Shown here piece by piece: positions 7,032 through 12,673 of a DNA stretch of 12,673 bases. Position numbers and translations under genes: made by a program. The DNA comes from CAZVEV01 sp964625865 (GTDB taxonomy: Bacteria; Planctomycetota; Phycisphaerae; SM23-33). Position 1 is the first letter of the stretch, and the number at the start of each line of letters is the position of its first letter. The stretch spans positions 1-12,673 of the forward strand of contig CAZVEV010000175.1 of NCBI GenBank assembly GCA_964625865.1. Reading direction: 5' to 3'. A model generated the notes under the pieces. That model ran no database searches, was not told the origin of the DNA, and saw only the letters and a program-made list of their open reading frames with translations.

Positions 7032-8477
7032 ATGTCCAGGCCGAATATCCTCATCTTCATGACCGACCACCAGCGCGGCGACACCGTGCTGGCCGAGCAT
7101 CCGGCGATCACGCCGAACGTCTCGCGCCTCGGCGAGCAGGGCCTGACGCTGACCAACGCGTACTGCCCGGCCCCCCACTGCTGTCCGGCCCGGGCGACGT
7201 TCTTCAGCGGCCTGTATCCCAGCAGGCACGGCGTGTGGAACAACGTCTGCAACGGACAGGCCCTCAACTACGGGCTGAATCCCGATGTCAAGCTCTGGAG
7301 CGAGGACCTCGCCGAGGCCGGCTATGCGATGGCGTATGCGGGCAAGTGGCACGTCAGCGCTGAAGAAAGCCCCGCCGACCGCGGCTGGCGCGAGCTGGCG
7401 GCCACCAGCGTTAAGGGCACGTTCCACGGGCAGCGGTGGGACCAGTACCGCCGGATTGCCGCCCGCCCCGACCCCACCGAGCGGGGCGAGGGACAGATCC
7501 TCCGCCCGGGATGGGGCACGTATACGCTGTACGGCTCGACGGGCGAAGAACTCAATGGCCATGACGAGACGGCGCTTGACCAGGCCCTCGATGCCCTGCC
7601 CGCGCTGGCTGCCGGAGACGACCCGTGGGCACTCTACGTCGGCGCCATCGGTCCCCACGACCCCTACCTCGTGCCACAGAAGTACCTCGATATGTACGAC
7701 GTCGAGTCCGTGCCCCTGCCCCCCAGCACCACCGACACGCTCGAGGACAAGCCGCGCATCTACAAGCGGATGAGGGACACGCGATTCGGTCAACTGTCCG
7801 AGAGGGAACTCCGCGAAGGCATCCGCCACTTCTGGGCCTACTGCACGTACCTCGACGATATGTTCGGGCGCCTCCTGGCGGCCCTGGACGCGACCGGACA
7901 GGCCGACAACACGATCGTGCTGTACTGCTCGGACCACGGCGATTACTGTGGGGATCACGGGCTGTTCGCCAAGGGCATTCCGTGCTTCCGCGGGGCCTAC
8001 CACGTACCGGCCGTGATCCGCTGGCCTGACGGGCTGGCCCACCCCGGGCGCCGCGCCGACGAACTGGTCTCGCTGGCTGACTTCGCCCCGACGTTCCTTG
8101 AAGCCGCCGGCGTGCGGACCGACCGACGCTTCACCGGCGCCAGCCTCATACCGATCATCCGGGGCAAGCACCCCGACGCGTGGCGCGACGAGATGCACAC
8201 CCAGTGCAATGGCGTGGAACTGTACTACACGCAGCGAAGCGTGATGACCGCCGACTACAAATACGTTTTCAACGGCTTCGACAATGACGAGTTGTACGAC
8301 CTGACCAACGACCCGCACGAGATGAGGAACCTGGCGGACCACGACGACCTCGGCGAGGTCAAGCGCGACATGGTCCGGCGCATGTGGCGGTTCGCCCGGC
8401 GCGAACAGGACACGGCCACCAACGGCTACATCACGGTCGGCCTGGCCCCCTTCGGCCCGGCCGACGCGTTCAGGTAG
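7032..8477 (+). CDS. Sulfatase (alkaline-phosphatase superfamily, Cys-type formylglycine)
   Basis: A 481-residue type I sulfatase-like hydrolase that would cleave sulfate esters from sugars or other organics. The signature HCCPARATFFSGLYPSRHG is present. Cys50 is the residue expected to become formylglycine (C-x-P-x-R = C50-C51-P52-A53-R54). Other active-site elements are NILIFMTDH at the N-terminus (Asp12; the second residue is His13 rather than the commoner Asp), GKWH (Lys105, His107), GPHDPY (His209) and SDHGD (Asp301, His302). The C-terminal part, with YELYDL-like ELYDLTNDPHEMRNLA, is the usual sulfatase cap domain. AAAGG at 7019-7023 supports the ATG at 7032. There is no signal peptide, unlike many planctomycete sulfatases, so it probably works in the cytosol on an imported substrate. 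The sulfatase-maturing enzyme is not in this window. Substrate is unknown; a phosphonate or phosphodiester hydrolase is a less likely alternative. Confidence 0.92.
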   Translation: MSRPNILIFMTDHQRGDTVLAEHPAITPNVSRLGEQGLTLTNAYCPAPHCCPARATFFSGLYPSRHGVWNNVCNGQALNYGLNPDVKLWSEDLAEAGYAMAYAGKWHVSAEESPADRGWRELAATSVKGTFHGQRWDQYRRIAARPDPTERGEGQILRPGWGTYTLYGSTGEELNGHDETALDQALDALPALAAGDDPWALYVGAIGPHDPYLVPQKYLDMYDVESVPLPPSTTDTLEDKPRIYKRMRDTRFGQLSERELREGIRHFWAYCTYLDDMFGRLLAALDATGQADNTIVLYCSDHGDYCGDHGLFAKGIPCFRGAYHVPAVIRWPDGLAHPGRRADELVSLADFAPTFLEAAGVRTDRRFTGASLIPIIRGKHPDAWRDEMHTQCNGVELYYTQRSVMTADYKYVFNGFDNDELYDLTNDPHEMRNLADHDDLGEVKRDMVRRMWRFARREQDTATNGYITVGLAPFGPADAFR

Positions 8478-8620
8478 GCGCGATACTGGTGCCACGGTCC
8501 TACGCGCAGCGGAGGGCCGCGCGGGTGACATGGCGGCCGATCGTGTCCAGGCGGGTGCCCGTGGCGGCGGGGCAACCCCCCAGCACGCCGGACCGTAACC
8601 CGGGTTTGGGCCCCGAAGGA
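8478..8620. other. Intergenic stretch after the sulfatase, no gene seen
   Basis: No coding signal is seen here. A GCCACGG/CCGTGGC pair (8491-8497 and 8559-8565) is a weak inverted repeat. The stretch from 8552 starts CGGGTGCC and later reads GGGGCAACC, which resembles a shortened left arm of the palindrome at 6205-6240; I regard it only as a possible decayed copy. The last part, around 8583-8604, contains the motif ACCGTAACCCGGG, found again before the assembly gap at 9954-9966. Confidence 0.4.
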
Positions 8621-8708
8621 CCCCCCCCCCCCCCCCCCCCCCCCCCCCGCGAGTCGGGGGGGCGGGGGGGGGGGGGGGCCCCCGCCCCCCCCCCCCCCCC
8701 CCCCCCCC
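8621..8708. other. Poly-C/poly-G low-complexity tract
   Basis: A run of 28 C (8621-8648) is followed by GCGAGTC, a G-run with one interruption (about 8656-8678), then another C-run with one G up to 8708. Such a sequence is not plausible as ordinary bacterial DNA. It resembles read-end artefacts, such as poly-G tails from two-colour sequencing joined during gap filling. Treat it as a likely misassembly and the distance across it as unknown. Confidence 0.75.
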
Positions 8709-8728
8709 GCGCCGGCCGGATTCTTGCC

Positions 8729-8758
8729 TTGTGGCCGCGGCGAGGTGGTGAGTATAAT
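8729..8758 (+). promoter_or_regulatory. Candidate promoter of the lipoprotein gene
   Basis: A perfect TATAAT (8753-8758) stands out in GC-rich surroundings, with TTGTGG (8729-8734) 18 nt upstream. Transcription would start near 8765, about 58 nt before the start codon. The promoter lies after the homopolymer tract, so it should not be affected by that artefact. Confidence 0.5.
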
Positions 8759-8822
8759 TCTCTGGGACGGGCCGTGGCGGCCCGCTGTACAGATCGACGT
8801 CGCCGATGACGGAAAGGGTAAG

Positions 8823-9380
8823 ATGATGACTCAGCACTTCGGACGATTGGCCGTTCTCGCCGCCGCGGGCGGATTGCTCCTTGCAGGCATCGGATGCACC
8901 GACTGGTCCGACAGGACCCAGTGGCCCCAGGAGCACACGTTCCAGGGGCAGATCGTCCGCAGGCACCACGAGTACCTGACCGGCGATTACGACACCGACA
9001 TGGTCAGGGCCGGCCAGACCCCCGCCGAATACTGCAACTACTACGCATACGTCGACGGGGGCAAGACCATACGCCACGGGCGGGCGGCCTGGTGGTTCCC
9101 GAACGGGAAGATCAAGGCCGAGTGCATCTACGTCCACGGCAAGAAGACCGACCGGAGCATGTACTACCCCACGGGCGTGCTGGCCGAGCGGGTCACCACC
9201 AGCGACGACGGGGAGCGGGGCGAGTTCTTCGACAAGTCGGGCAAGCTGTTCGGCACGCAGCAGTACGATAACCGGACGAAGAAACGCACGTACGTGCTGC
9301 GGGGCAAGCCCGTGCCCCAGGACGACTTCATGTTCGAGTACGCCCGCGTGGTCCTGGGTGTCAAACGCGTCACGCCGTAG
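8823..9380 (+). CDS. Lipoprotein with YwqK/MORN-like repeats
   Basis: A 185-residue protein. The first 24 residues form a short signal with a hydrophobic stretch (RLAVLAAAGGLLLAGIG) ending at Cys25. This reads as a lipoprotein signal, though the lipobox is not ideal (Gly at -3). The middle part carries consecutive units of the type GRAAWWFPNGKIKAECIYVHGKK (86-108), RSMYYPTGVLAERV (111-124) and GEFFDKSGKLFGTQQY (133-148). This is the aromatic-x-x-(N/S/T)-G-K/V-L pattern of MORN/YwqK repeats, which form beta hairpins. Function is unknown; some YwqK-like proteins are annotated as antitoxins, but nothing here supports that. GGAAAGGG (8811-8818) precedes two adjacent ATGs at 8823 and 8826; the second has the better spacing and is an equally good start. 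An upstream in-frame extension to 8724 has no RBS and would hide the signal. Confidence 0.72.
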   Translation: MMTQHFGRLAVLAAAGGLLLAGIGCTDWSDRTQWPQEHTFQGQIVRRHHEYLTGDYDTDMVRAGQTPAEYCNYYAYVDGGKTIRHGRAAWWFPNGKIKAECIYVHGKKTDRSMYYPTGVLAERVTTSDDGERGEFFDKSGKLFGTQQYDNRTKKRTYVLRGKPVPQDDFMFEYARVVLGVKRVTP

Positions 9381-9396
9381 TGCTCCTTCGGAGCAC
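9380..9396 (+). terminator. Hairpin at the lipoprotein stop codon
   Basis: GTGCTCC-TTC-GGAGCAC forms a perfect 7-bp stem with a 3-nt loop and begins on the last base of the stop codon. It is followed by a purine-rich stretch (9397-9432) rather than a T-run, so it may be a factor-dependent or stabilising 3' end. The remaining space to the convergent gene contains a matching pyrimidine-rich block (about 9493-9517) and no gene. Confidence 0.5.
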
Positions 9397-9557
9397 AGAG
9401 CAGGAGAGAGCGGAAAGGGGAAAGGAGAGCAAACGGCAACGTGCTTCTGCGCAGCCGGATGTGATTGCCAGAGCCGCCTCTCCTGCGGTCACTTCTCTAC
9501 TTTCCCCTCTCTCAACAGTAGACACACCGAAGCGTTCCAGCCGCCGTCTTTCAGCTC

Positions 9558-9872
9558 TCAGGCGCCCTGACCTTGCGCCGGCCCGCGGGAGTACTTCAGG
9601 TACAGGGCGATATCGACCGCCACGAAAAAGGCGTTCAGGGCGTACATGATGAACACGGTCTCAACCGGCCGTCCGGCTTGGGAGGCGATGACGAGTTTGG
9701 CGGCCATGCCGAGGCAGTACCCCAGGAACACCATCGACATGAATCCCACACTCTTGCCCGCCGTGACCCGCGTGCGGAGCGTCTTGAGGATGTCGATCGG
9801 CCAGGAGACGCCGAAACACACCAGCATCCCCGCCTCGAGAAACTGCGGTATTGCACTTGGCTCTACGGTCAT
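9558..9872 (-). CDS. Small three-helix membrane protein, PQ-loop/SemiSWEET-like
   Basis: A 104-residue protein with three predicted membrane helices: about 10-30, 42-64 and 70-92. The first helix ends in GVSWPIDILKTLRTRVTAGKSVGF, which resembles the PQ-loop pattern (helix, conserved Pro, short polar loop, then K-S-x-G) seen in SemiSWEET sugar facilitators and related proteins, with WPID in place of the classical PQ. SemiSWEETs dimerise to make a transport pore. Transport here is an inference from fold resemblance, and many such proteins remain uncharacterised. The ATG (9870-9872) has GGGAG 9 nt upstream on this strand. An open frame continues upstream through the assembly gap into the DUF218 gene, but that junction runs through N and homopolymer and is artificial. 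The gene is convergent with the lipoprotein gene. Confidence 0.7.
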   Translation of the reverse strand: MTVEPSAIPQFLEAGMLVCFGVSWPIDILKTLRTRVTAGKSVGFMSMVFLGYCLGMAAKLVIASQAGRPVETVFIMYALNAFFVAVDIALYLKYSRGPAQGQGA

Positions 9873-9993
9873 CGTCTTCAACTCCCTTCGGTCAGCGGAC
9901 CGAGGCAATAGTCGTAGGGCGTGCAAAAACGTTGGAGCGGGGAGGGCGCGCCACACCGTAACCCGGGAACCAGGTGGACGCCCCAAGGTGCGG

Positions 9994-10072
9994 NNNNNNN
10001 NNNGGCCCCCCCCCCCCCCCCCCCGCCCCCCGCCCCCCCCCCCGCCCCCCCCTCCCCCCCCCCCCCCCCCCC
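9994..10072. other. Assembly gap (10 N) followed by a C-rich tract
   Basis: Ten N at 9994-10003 mark a scaffold gap of unknown real size. They are followed by GG and about 67 nearly pure C up to 10072. The C-tract looks like the reverse complement of a poly-G read tail at a contig end. The true sequence, including the end of the DUF218 gene, is missing here. Confidence 0.9.
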
Positions 10073-10073
10073 T

Positions 10074-11138
10074 ACGTTCCGTCAATGGACGCAGGTAATA
10101 GCACCACAGGGCGGCGACTTCACGGGTGACATAGTACGGCATGGCCGTCAGGACGTAACTCTCCTTGGCGGGCACGGTGTAGACGTCCCAGCCGGCGCGC
10201 TGATAGGCGAGTTTGATTCGTGGCAGGTGATAGAAATGGCTGACCGCCAATACGCGCCGACAGCCCAGCGATTGGAACATCTCGACGGTGTTGGCAACCG
10301 TCGCCTGGGTGTCCACGCCGCGCCGATCGAGGTGGATCGCCTCCGGCGCCACGCCGAGGTCGACGGCGAAGTCGCGCATGGCCTCGGTCTCGTGAACGTC
10401 GCCCATGCCCGGCCCGCCGGAGAGAATCAGCGTATCGGCGTGGCCCGCCTGGTACAGTGCCACGCCCGTTCGCATGCGATCGGCCAGTGCGTCAGAGCAG
10501 CGACCGTCGGCGTACACGCCTGCCCCGAACACGACAATCGCGTCCGCATCGCGACGGTAATCCGTCTTGCCGAAGAAGAACATCTGCGCCAACGCCCACA
10601 GGAAGAGCACGACCGCGCCACACGAGATGACAACGCCCACTCCACAGTACCGCTTGCGGTTTCGCGGGAAGCAAGATCTACCGACCGCCGTGCAGGCTCC
10701 CGCCGCGCCTGCACGTATCGCACGCAGGATCCACGCCAGCCCCGCTACAATCAGTAGTGACAACGGGACCGGGGCCGCCGTGCGAATGGCGCCCACGCTG
10801 ACCAGGCGACAGACCGTGATCGCGTTGACCATGCACACCAGGGCCAGCAGCGCCACGACAGCCCGCGTTGCCCTCGCCCTGCCCGCCGCCATCCGCGGCC
10901 GAACCGCCCACGCACACAGGAGGGCAGCCCCAGACAGGAGCAGTCCCCCGGCCAGCCACGGCGGAAGAGCGCGGACATCGATCCACCAGAGGTTCGCGTC
11001 GAAACCCGGACGGACGGCCTCACCGAGCAGGTTCAGGAGCGTCAGGGCGCCGAGCACACCCGCCAGTGTGCGAGGCATCAGCATAGGGAGGCTGCTGTCG
11101 TCAGGGGGACACGTGAGCAGATCGCATTCCGTTCGCAT
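10074..11138 (-). CDS. DUF218 (YdcF/ElyC/SanA-like) membrane protein, 3' end lost in gap
   Basis: At least 355 residues are readable before the sequence runs into the C-tract; the natural stop codon is not visible. The N-terminal half has about five membrane helices (near 24-42, 61-77, 93-111, 124-140 and 176-199). The DUF218 domain covers about 207-345: DADAIVVFGAGVY, then ADTLILSGGPG, then RRGVDTQATVANTVEM and VLAVSHFYHLPRIKLAYQRAGW. The family includes E. coli SanA and ElyC, linked to envelope integrity and lipid-carrier metabolism, but its chemistry is not settled. The text ends YYLRPLTER, a typical family C-terminus, so little is probably missing. The ATG at 11136-11138 has GGAAGG about 10 nt upstream; an upstream in-frame ATG at 11249 lies before the presumed promoter and is rejected. 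It is divergent from the UroD-family gene. Confidence 0.85.
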
Positions 11139-11193
11139 GGGCAAGGCACCTTCCGTGGTGCTGGAGTTCTCGGCGCGTCTCGCGCCATACGGA

Positions 11194-11221
11194 AGTATAC
11201 GCGCCGCCGCCGCTCGGACAA
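11194..11221 (-). promoter_or_regulatory. Candidate promoter of the DUF218 gene
   Basis: On the minus strand TTGTCC (11221-11216) and TATACT (11199-11194) are 16 nt apart. Transcription would start near 11187, about 50 nt before the chosen ATG, which supports that start over the upstream one. The -10 sequence is the same as at htrA and hsp20. Confidence 0.5.
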
Positions 11222-11243
11222 GCACCTGCCGGGCATTTGCATC

Positions 11244-11271
11244 TTGCACGGGGGGGCGACTTGACTACAGT
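11244..11271 (+). promoter_or_regulatory. Possible promoter of the UroD-family gene
   Basis: TTGCAC (11244-11249) and TACAGT (11266-11271) are 16 nt apart, with a G-run of seven within the spacer. The leader would be under 20 nt, only just enough for the ribosome-binding site. It is a weak candidate, placed back to back with the minus-strand promoter at 11194-11221. Confidence 0.3.
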
Positions 11272-11294
11272 CGCCTTCACGTCAGGAGCATTGC

Positions 11295-12470
11295 ATGCAC
11301 GCAGAGAACGCACAGGACGGCCCGTGCGACGGGATCCACCGGATGGTGCCCTCCGACCGTCTGGGCGAGCACGTCCGCACGTTCCGCCAGACCTACGCGG
11401 TCACGCCCGGGGCGAGACTCTACCGGCGCGAGTTCGGATACTACTGCATGGAGGCATGGCGCGAGCAGGGGCTGGCCGACGATGCGGACCTCGCGGAGGT
11501 CTTCCAGTACGACCCGCCGGCCAGGTACAGCCTGGGCCACATCGGATGGTGCGAGGCCGAATTCGTCCCGAACTTCGCGGAACGCATCATCGAGGACCGC
11601 GGCGAACATGAGGTCGTCCAGGATTTCGCGGGCAGGCACCTGCTGTGCTTCAAGGGGCGGCGAAGCGGGTTCATGCCCGAGTATCTCGATCATCCGGTCA
11701 AGGACATGCGGACGTGGGTCGAGAACGTCAGGTGGCGCCTGGACCCAGCCACGCCCGAGCGATGGAACGGCTTCGACCAGCGGATGGCCGCCGCCCGCGA
11801 GGCCGCAGGACAAGGCATGTTCATCTGCCAGGGCCTCGTCGGCGGATACATGTACCTGCGAAGCCTGGTCGGTCCCGAGGGCGTCATGTACGCCTTCTAC
11901 GACATGCCCGACGTGGTTCACGATTGCATGCGGACGTGGCTGGTGCTGGCCGACGCGGTGATCGAGCGTCACCAGCAGCACGTGACGCTGGACGAGATAT
12001 TCCTGGCCGAGGACATCTGCTACAACCACGGCCCGCTCTGCTCGCCGGATACGATGAAGGAGTTCCTCTTCCCGTACTACCAGCAGCTCATCGACAACGC
12101 CCGCGCCCGCCAACTCGACCCGAGCCGCCACCTGTACGTCCAGGTGGACACCGACGGGCTGGCGACGCCGACGATCCCGCTGTACGCCGAGGCGATCGGC
12201 ATGGACGTGATGAGCCCGTTCGAGGTCGCCTCCGGGTGCGACGTGGTCGAGATCGGCAGGCAATATCCCGACCTGGTGATCACCGGTGGCATCGACAAGC
12301 GCGTGCTGGCCCGCGGCAAGCACGAGATCGACGCGATGGTCGAGCGCATCATTCCGGCGATGCACGCCCGTGGCGGGTACATCCCCACCTGCGACCACGG
12401 CGTGCCGGCCGAGGTCTCCCTCGAAAACTACCTCCACTACCGCAAACGCTGCGTCGAACTGGGCGGGTAA
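11295..12470 (+). CDS. Uroporphyrinogen decarboxylase (UroD)-family protein, probable corrinoid-type methyltransferase
   Basis: A 391-residue TIM-barrel protein of the broad UroD family, which covers haem-synthesis HemE and the methylcobamide-dependent methyltransferases (MtaA/MtbA and many uncharacterised relatives). Recognisable parts are ICQGLVGGYMYLRSLVG (177-193), the segment FLAEDICYNHGPLCSPDTMKEFLFPYYQQL (236-265), VQVDTDG (282-288), MSPFEVASGCDVVEIG (306-321), VITGGIDKRVLARG (328-341) and GGYIPTCDHGVPAEVSLENYLHYR (360-383). The late Cys366-Asp-His368 could contribute to a metal site as in the methyltransferases, but the residues were matched by eye only. The family is greatly expanded in planctomycetes and related phyla. 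HemE is unlikely because the N-terminal substrate-binding hallmarks are not seen. AGGAG (11284-11288) 6 nt before the ATG fixes the start. No corrinoid-binding protein gene is adjacent, and the substrate is unknown. Confidence 0.85.
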   Translation: MHAENAQDGPCDGIHRMVPSDRLGEHVRTFRQTYAVTPGARLYRREFGYYCMEAWREQGLADDADLAEVFQYDPPARYSLGHIGWCEAEFVPNFAERIIEDRGEHEVVQDFAGRHLLCFKGRRSGFMPEYLDHPVKDMRTWVENVRWRLDPATPERWNGFDQRMAAAREAAGQGMFICQGLVGGYMYLRSLVGPEGVMYAFYDMPDVVHDCMRTWLVLADAVIERHQQHVTLDEIFLAEDICYNHGPLCSPDTMKEFLFPYYQQLIDNARARQLDPSRHLYVQVDTDGLATPTIPLYAEAIGMDVMSPFEVASGCDVVEIGRQYPDLVITGGIDKRVLARGKHEIDAMVERIIPAMHARGGYIPTCDHGVPAEVSLENYLHYRKRCVELGG

Positions 12471-12479
12471 ACGGTGACC

Positions 12480-12537
12480 CGTAGGGCGTGCAACTGGTTT
12501 GCACGCGGAACGAACACTCCGTCCCTTCCGCGTGCAA
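12480..12537 (+). terminator. Overlapping hairpins after the UroD-family gene
   Basis: Two stems share one strand. GCGTGCAA (12486-12493) can pair with TTGCACGC (12499-12506). TTGCACGCGGAA (12499-12510) can alternatively pair perfectly over 12 bp with 12526-12537 across a 15-nt loop. The structure begins about 10 nt after the stop codon and is a plausible transcript end, though without a T-run. It starts with a 14-nt string also present at 9913-9926. Confidence 0.5.
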
Positions 12538-12541
12538 CAAA

Positions 12542-12651
12542 GTTGAGGGTGTCCGATAATTCGATGCCTGGAGTTTGCCGCAGGGGTGTTGTCGAATCAT
12601 CGAACGGCCTCAACGGAGTCTCGCGCTCTACTTGTGCGACATCTGACTCCG
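12542..12651. repeat. Further imperfect inverted repeats at the window end
   Basis: GTTGAGG (12542-12548) and CCTCAAC (12608-12614) form outer arms, with CGATAATTCGA (12554-12564) against TCGAATCATCG (12592-12602) inside, 10 of 11 matching. Next to it CGGAGTC (12614-12620) mirrors GACTCCG (12645-12651). No gene is visible in the final 200 nt of the window. Confidence 0.45.
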
Positions 12652-12673
12652 CTTGAGCGTGAAGCTGTTGATC

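Noticed and set aside
8621..8708. Regulatory G-quadruplex in the homopolymer tract
   Set aside because: The tract has the signs of a sequencing or assembly artefact, so a functional reading is not supported.
8724..8822. N-terminal extension of the lipoprotein
   Set aside because: It would overlap the TATAAT promoter, lacks a ribosome-binding site and would bury the signal sequence.
6879..9137. Minus-strand open frame of about 750 codons opposite the sulfatase and lipoprotein genes
   Set aside because: It runs straight through the poly-C/poly-G tract, giving Gly and Pro runs, and is antisense to genes with clear motifs.
9397..9557. Small gene in the convergent space between the lipoprotein and PQ-loop genes
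   Set aside because: The short open frames there have no ribosome-binding site, and the sequence is biased to purine and pyrimidine blocks.
10567..11961. Plus-strand open frame of about 460 codons overlapping the DUF218 and UroD genes
   Set aside because: It is antisense to the DUF218 gene and out of frame with the UroD gene. Its Ser/Arg/Thr-rich translation matches no family.

Overview
The window is GC-rich DNA of a bacterium. I think it is most likely a planctomycete of the Phycisphaerae type, and probably a metagenome-derived scaffold. That is inferred from the gene mix: a sulfatase, a uroporphyrinogen-decarboxylase-family methyltransferase, a PTS IIA protein with the HPRRP active-site variant next to a DUF58 protein, and a small lipoprotein with YwqK/MORN-like repeats. 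The scaffold has a 10-N gap and two suspicious homopolymer tracts, so it is not finished sequence. I see no rRNA, tRNA, CRISPR array, transposase or phage gene.

Layout. Bases 2-1199 hold the tail of a PTS EIIA-2 gene followed 4 nt later by a DUF58/von Willebrand-type gene. Bases 1234-1328 are a palindromic repeat, and 1542-3032 encode a membrane-anchored HtrA/DegP protease with two PDZ domains. Directly after its stop codon lies a near-perfect 151-bp palindrome (3035-3185). Next comes an Hsp20-lon operon (3302-6175), ended by a second palindrome (6180-6308) related to the one at 1234-1328. Bases 6440-6955 encode a one-helix membrane protein with two C-x4-C/C-x2-C cysteine units, and 7032-8477 a sulfatase without a signal peptide. 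A poly-C/poly-G tract (8621-8708) precedes a lipoprotein gene (8823-9380). Two minus-strand genes follow: a PQ-loop-like small membrane protein (9558-9872) and a DUF218/ElyC-like membrane protein (10074-11138), with the assembly gap between them. A divergent UroD-family gene (11295-12470) and a hairpin-rich tail complete the window.

Functional theme. HtrA, Hsp20 and Lon make a compact protein-quality-control block: HtrA acts in the periplasm, Hsp20 holds unfolded cytosolic protein, and Lon degrades it. The other genes have no obvious common pathway. Candidate promoters upstream of htrA, hsp20, the zinc-knuckle gene and the DUF218 gene share a -10 element of the form (T/G)ATACT.

The least explained features are the palindromes. 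One is a 53-bp-arm structure fused to the end of htrA. A second type occurs twice in different intergenic spaces. The two homopolymer tracts are also preceded by the same ~22-nt motif, which may mark a repeat that broke the assembly. No complete new defence or mobile system is visible.
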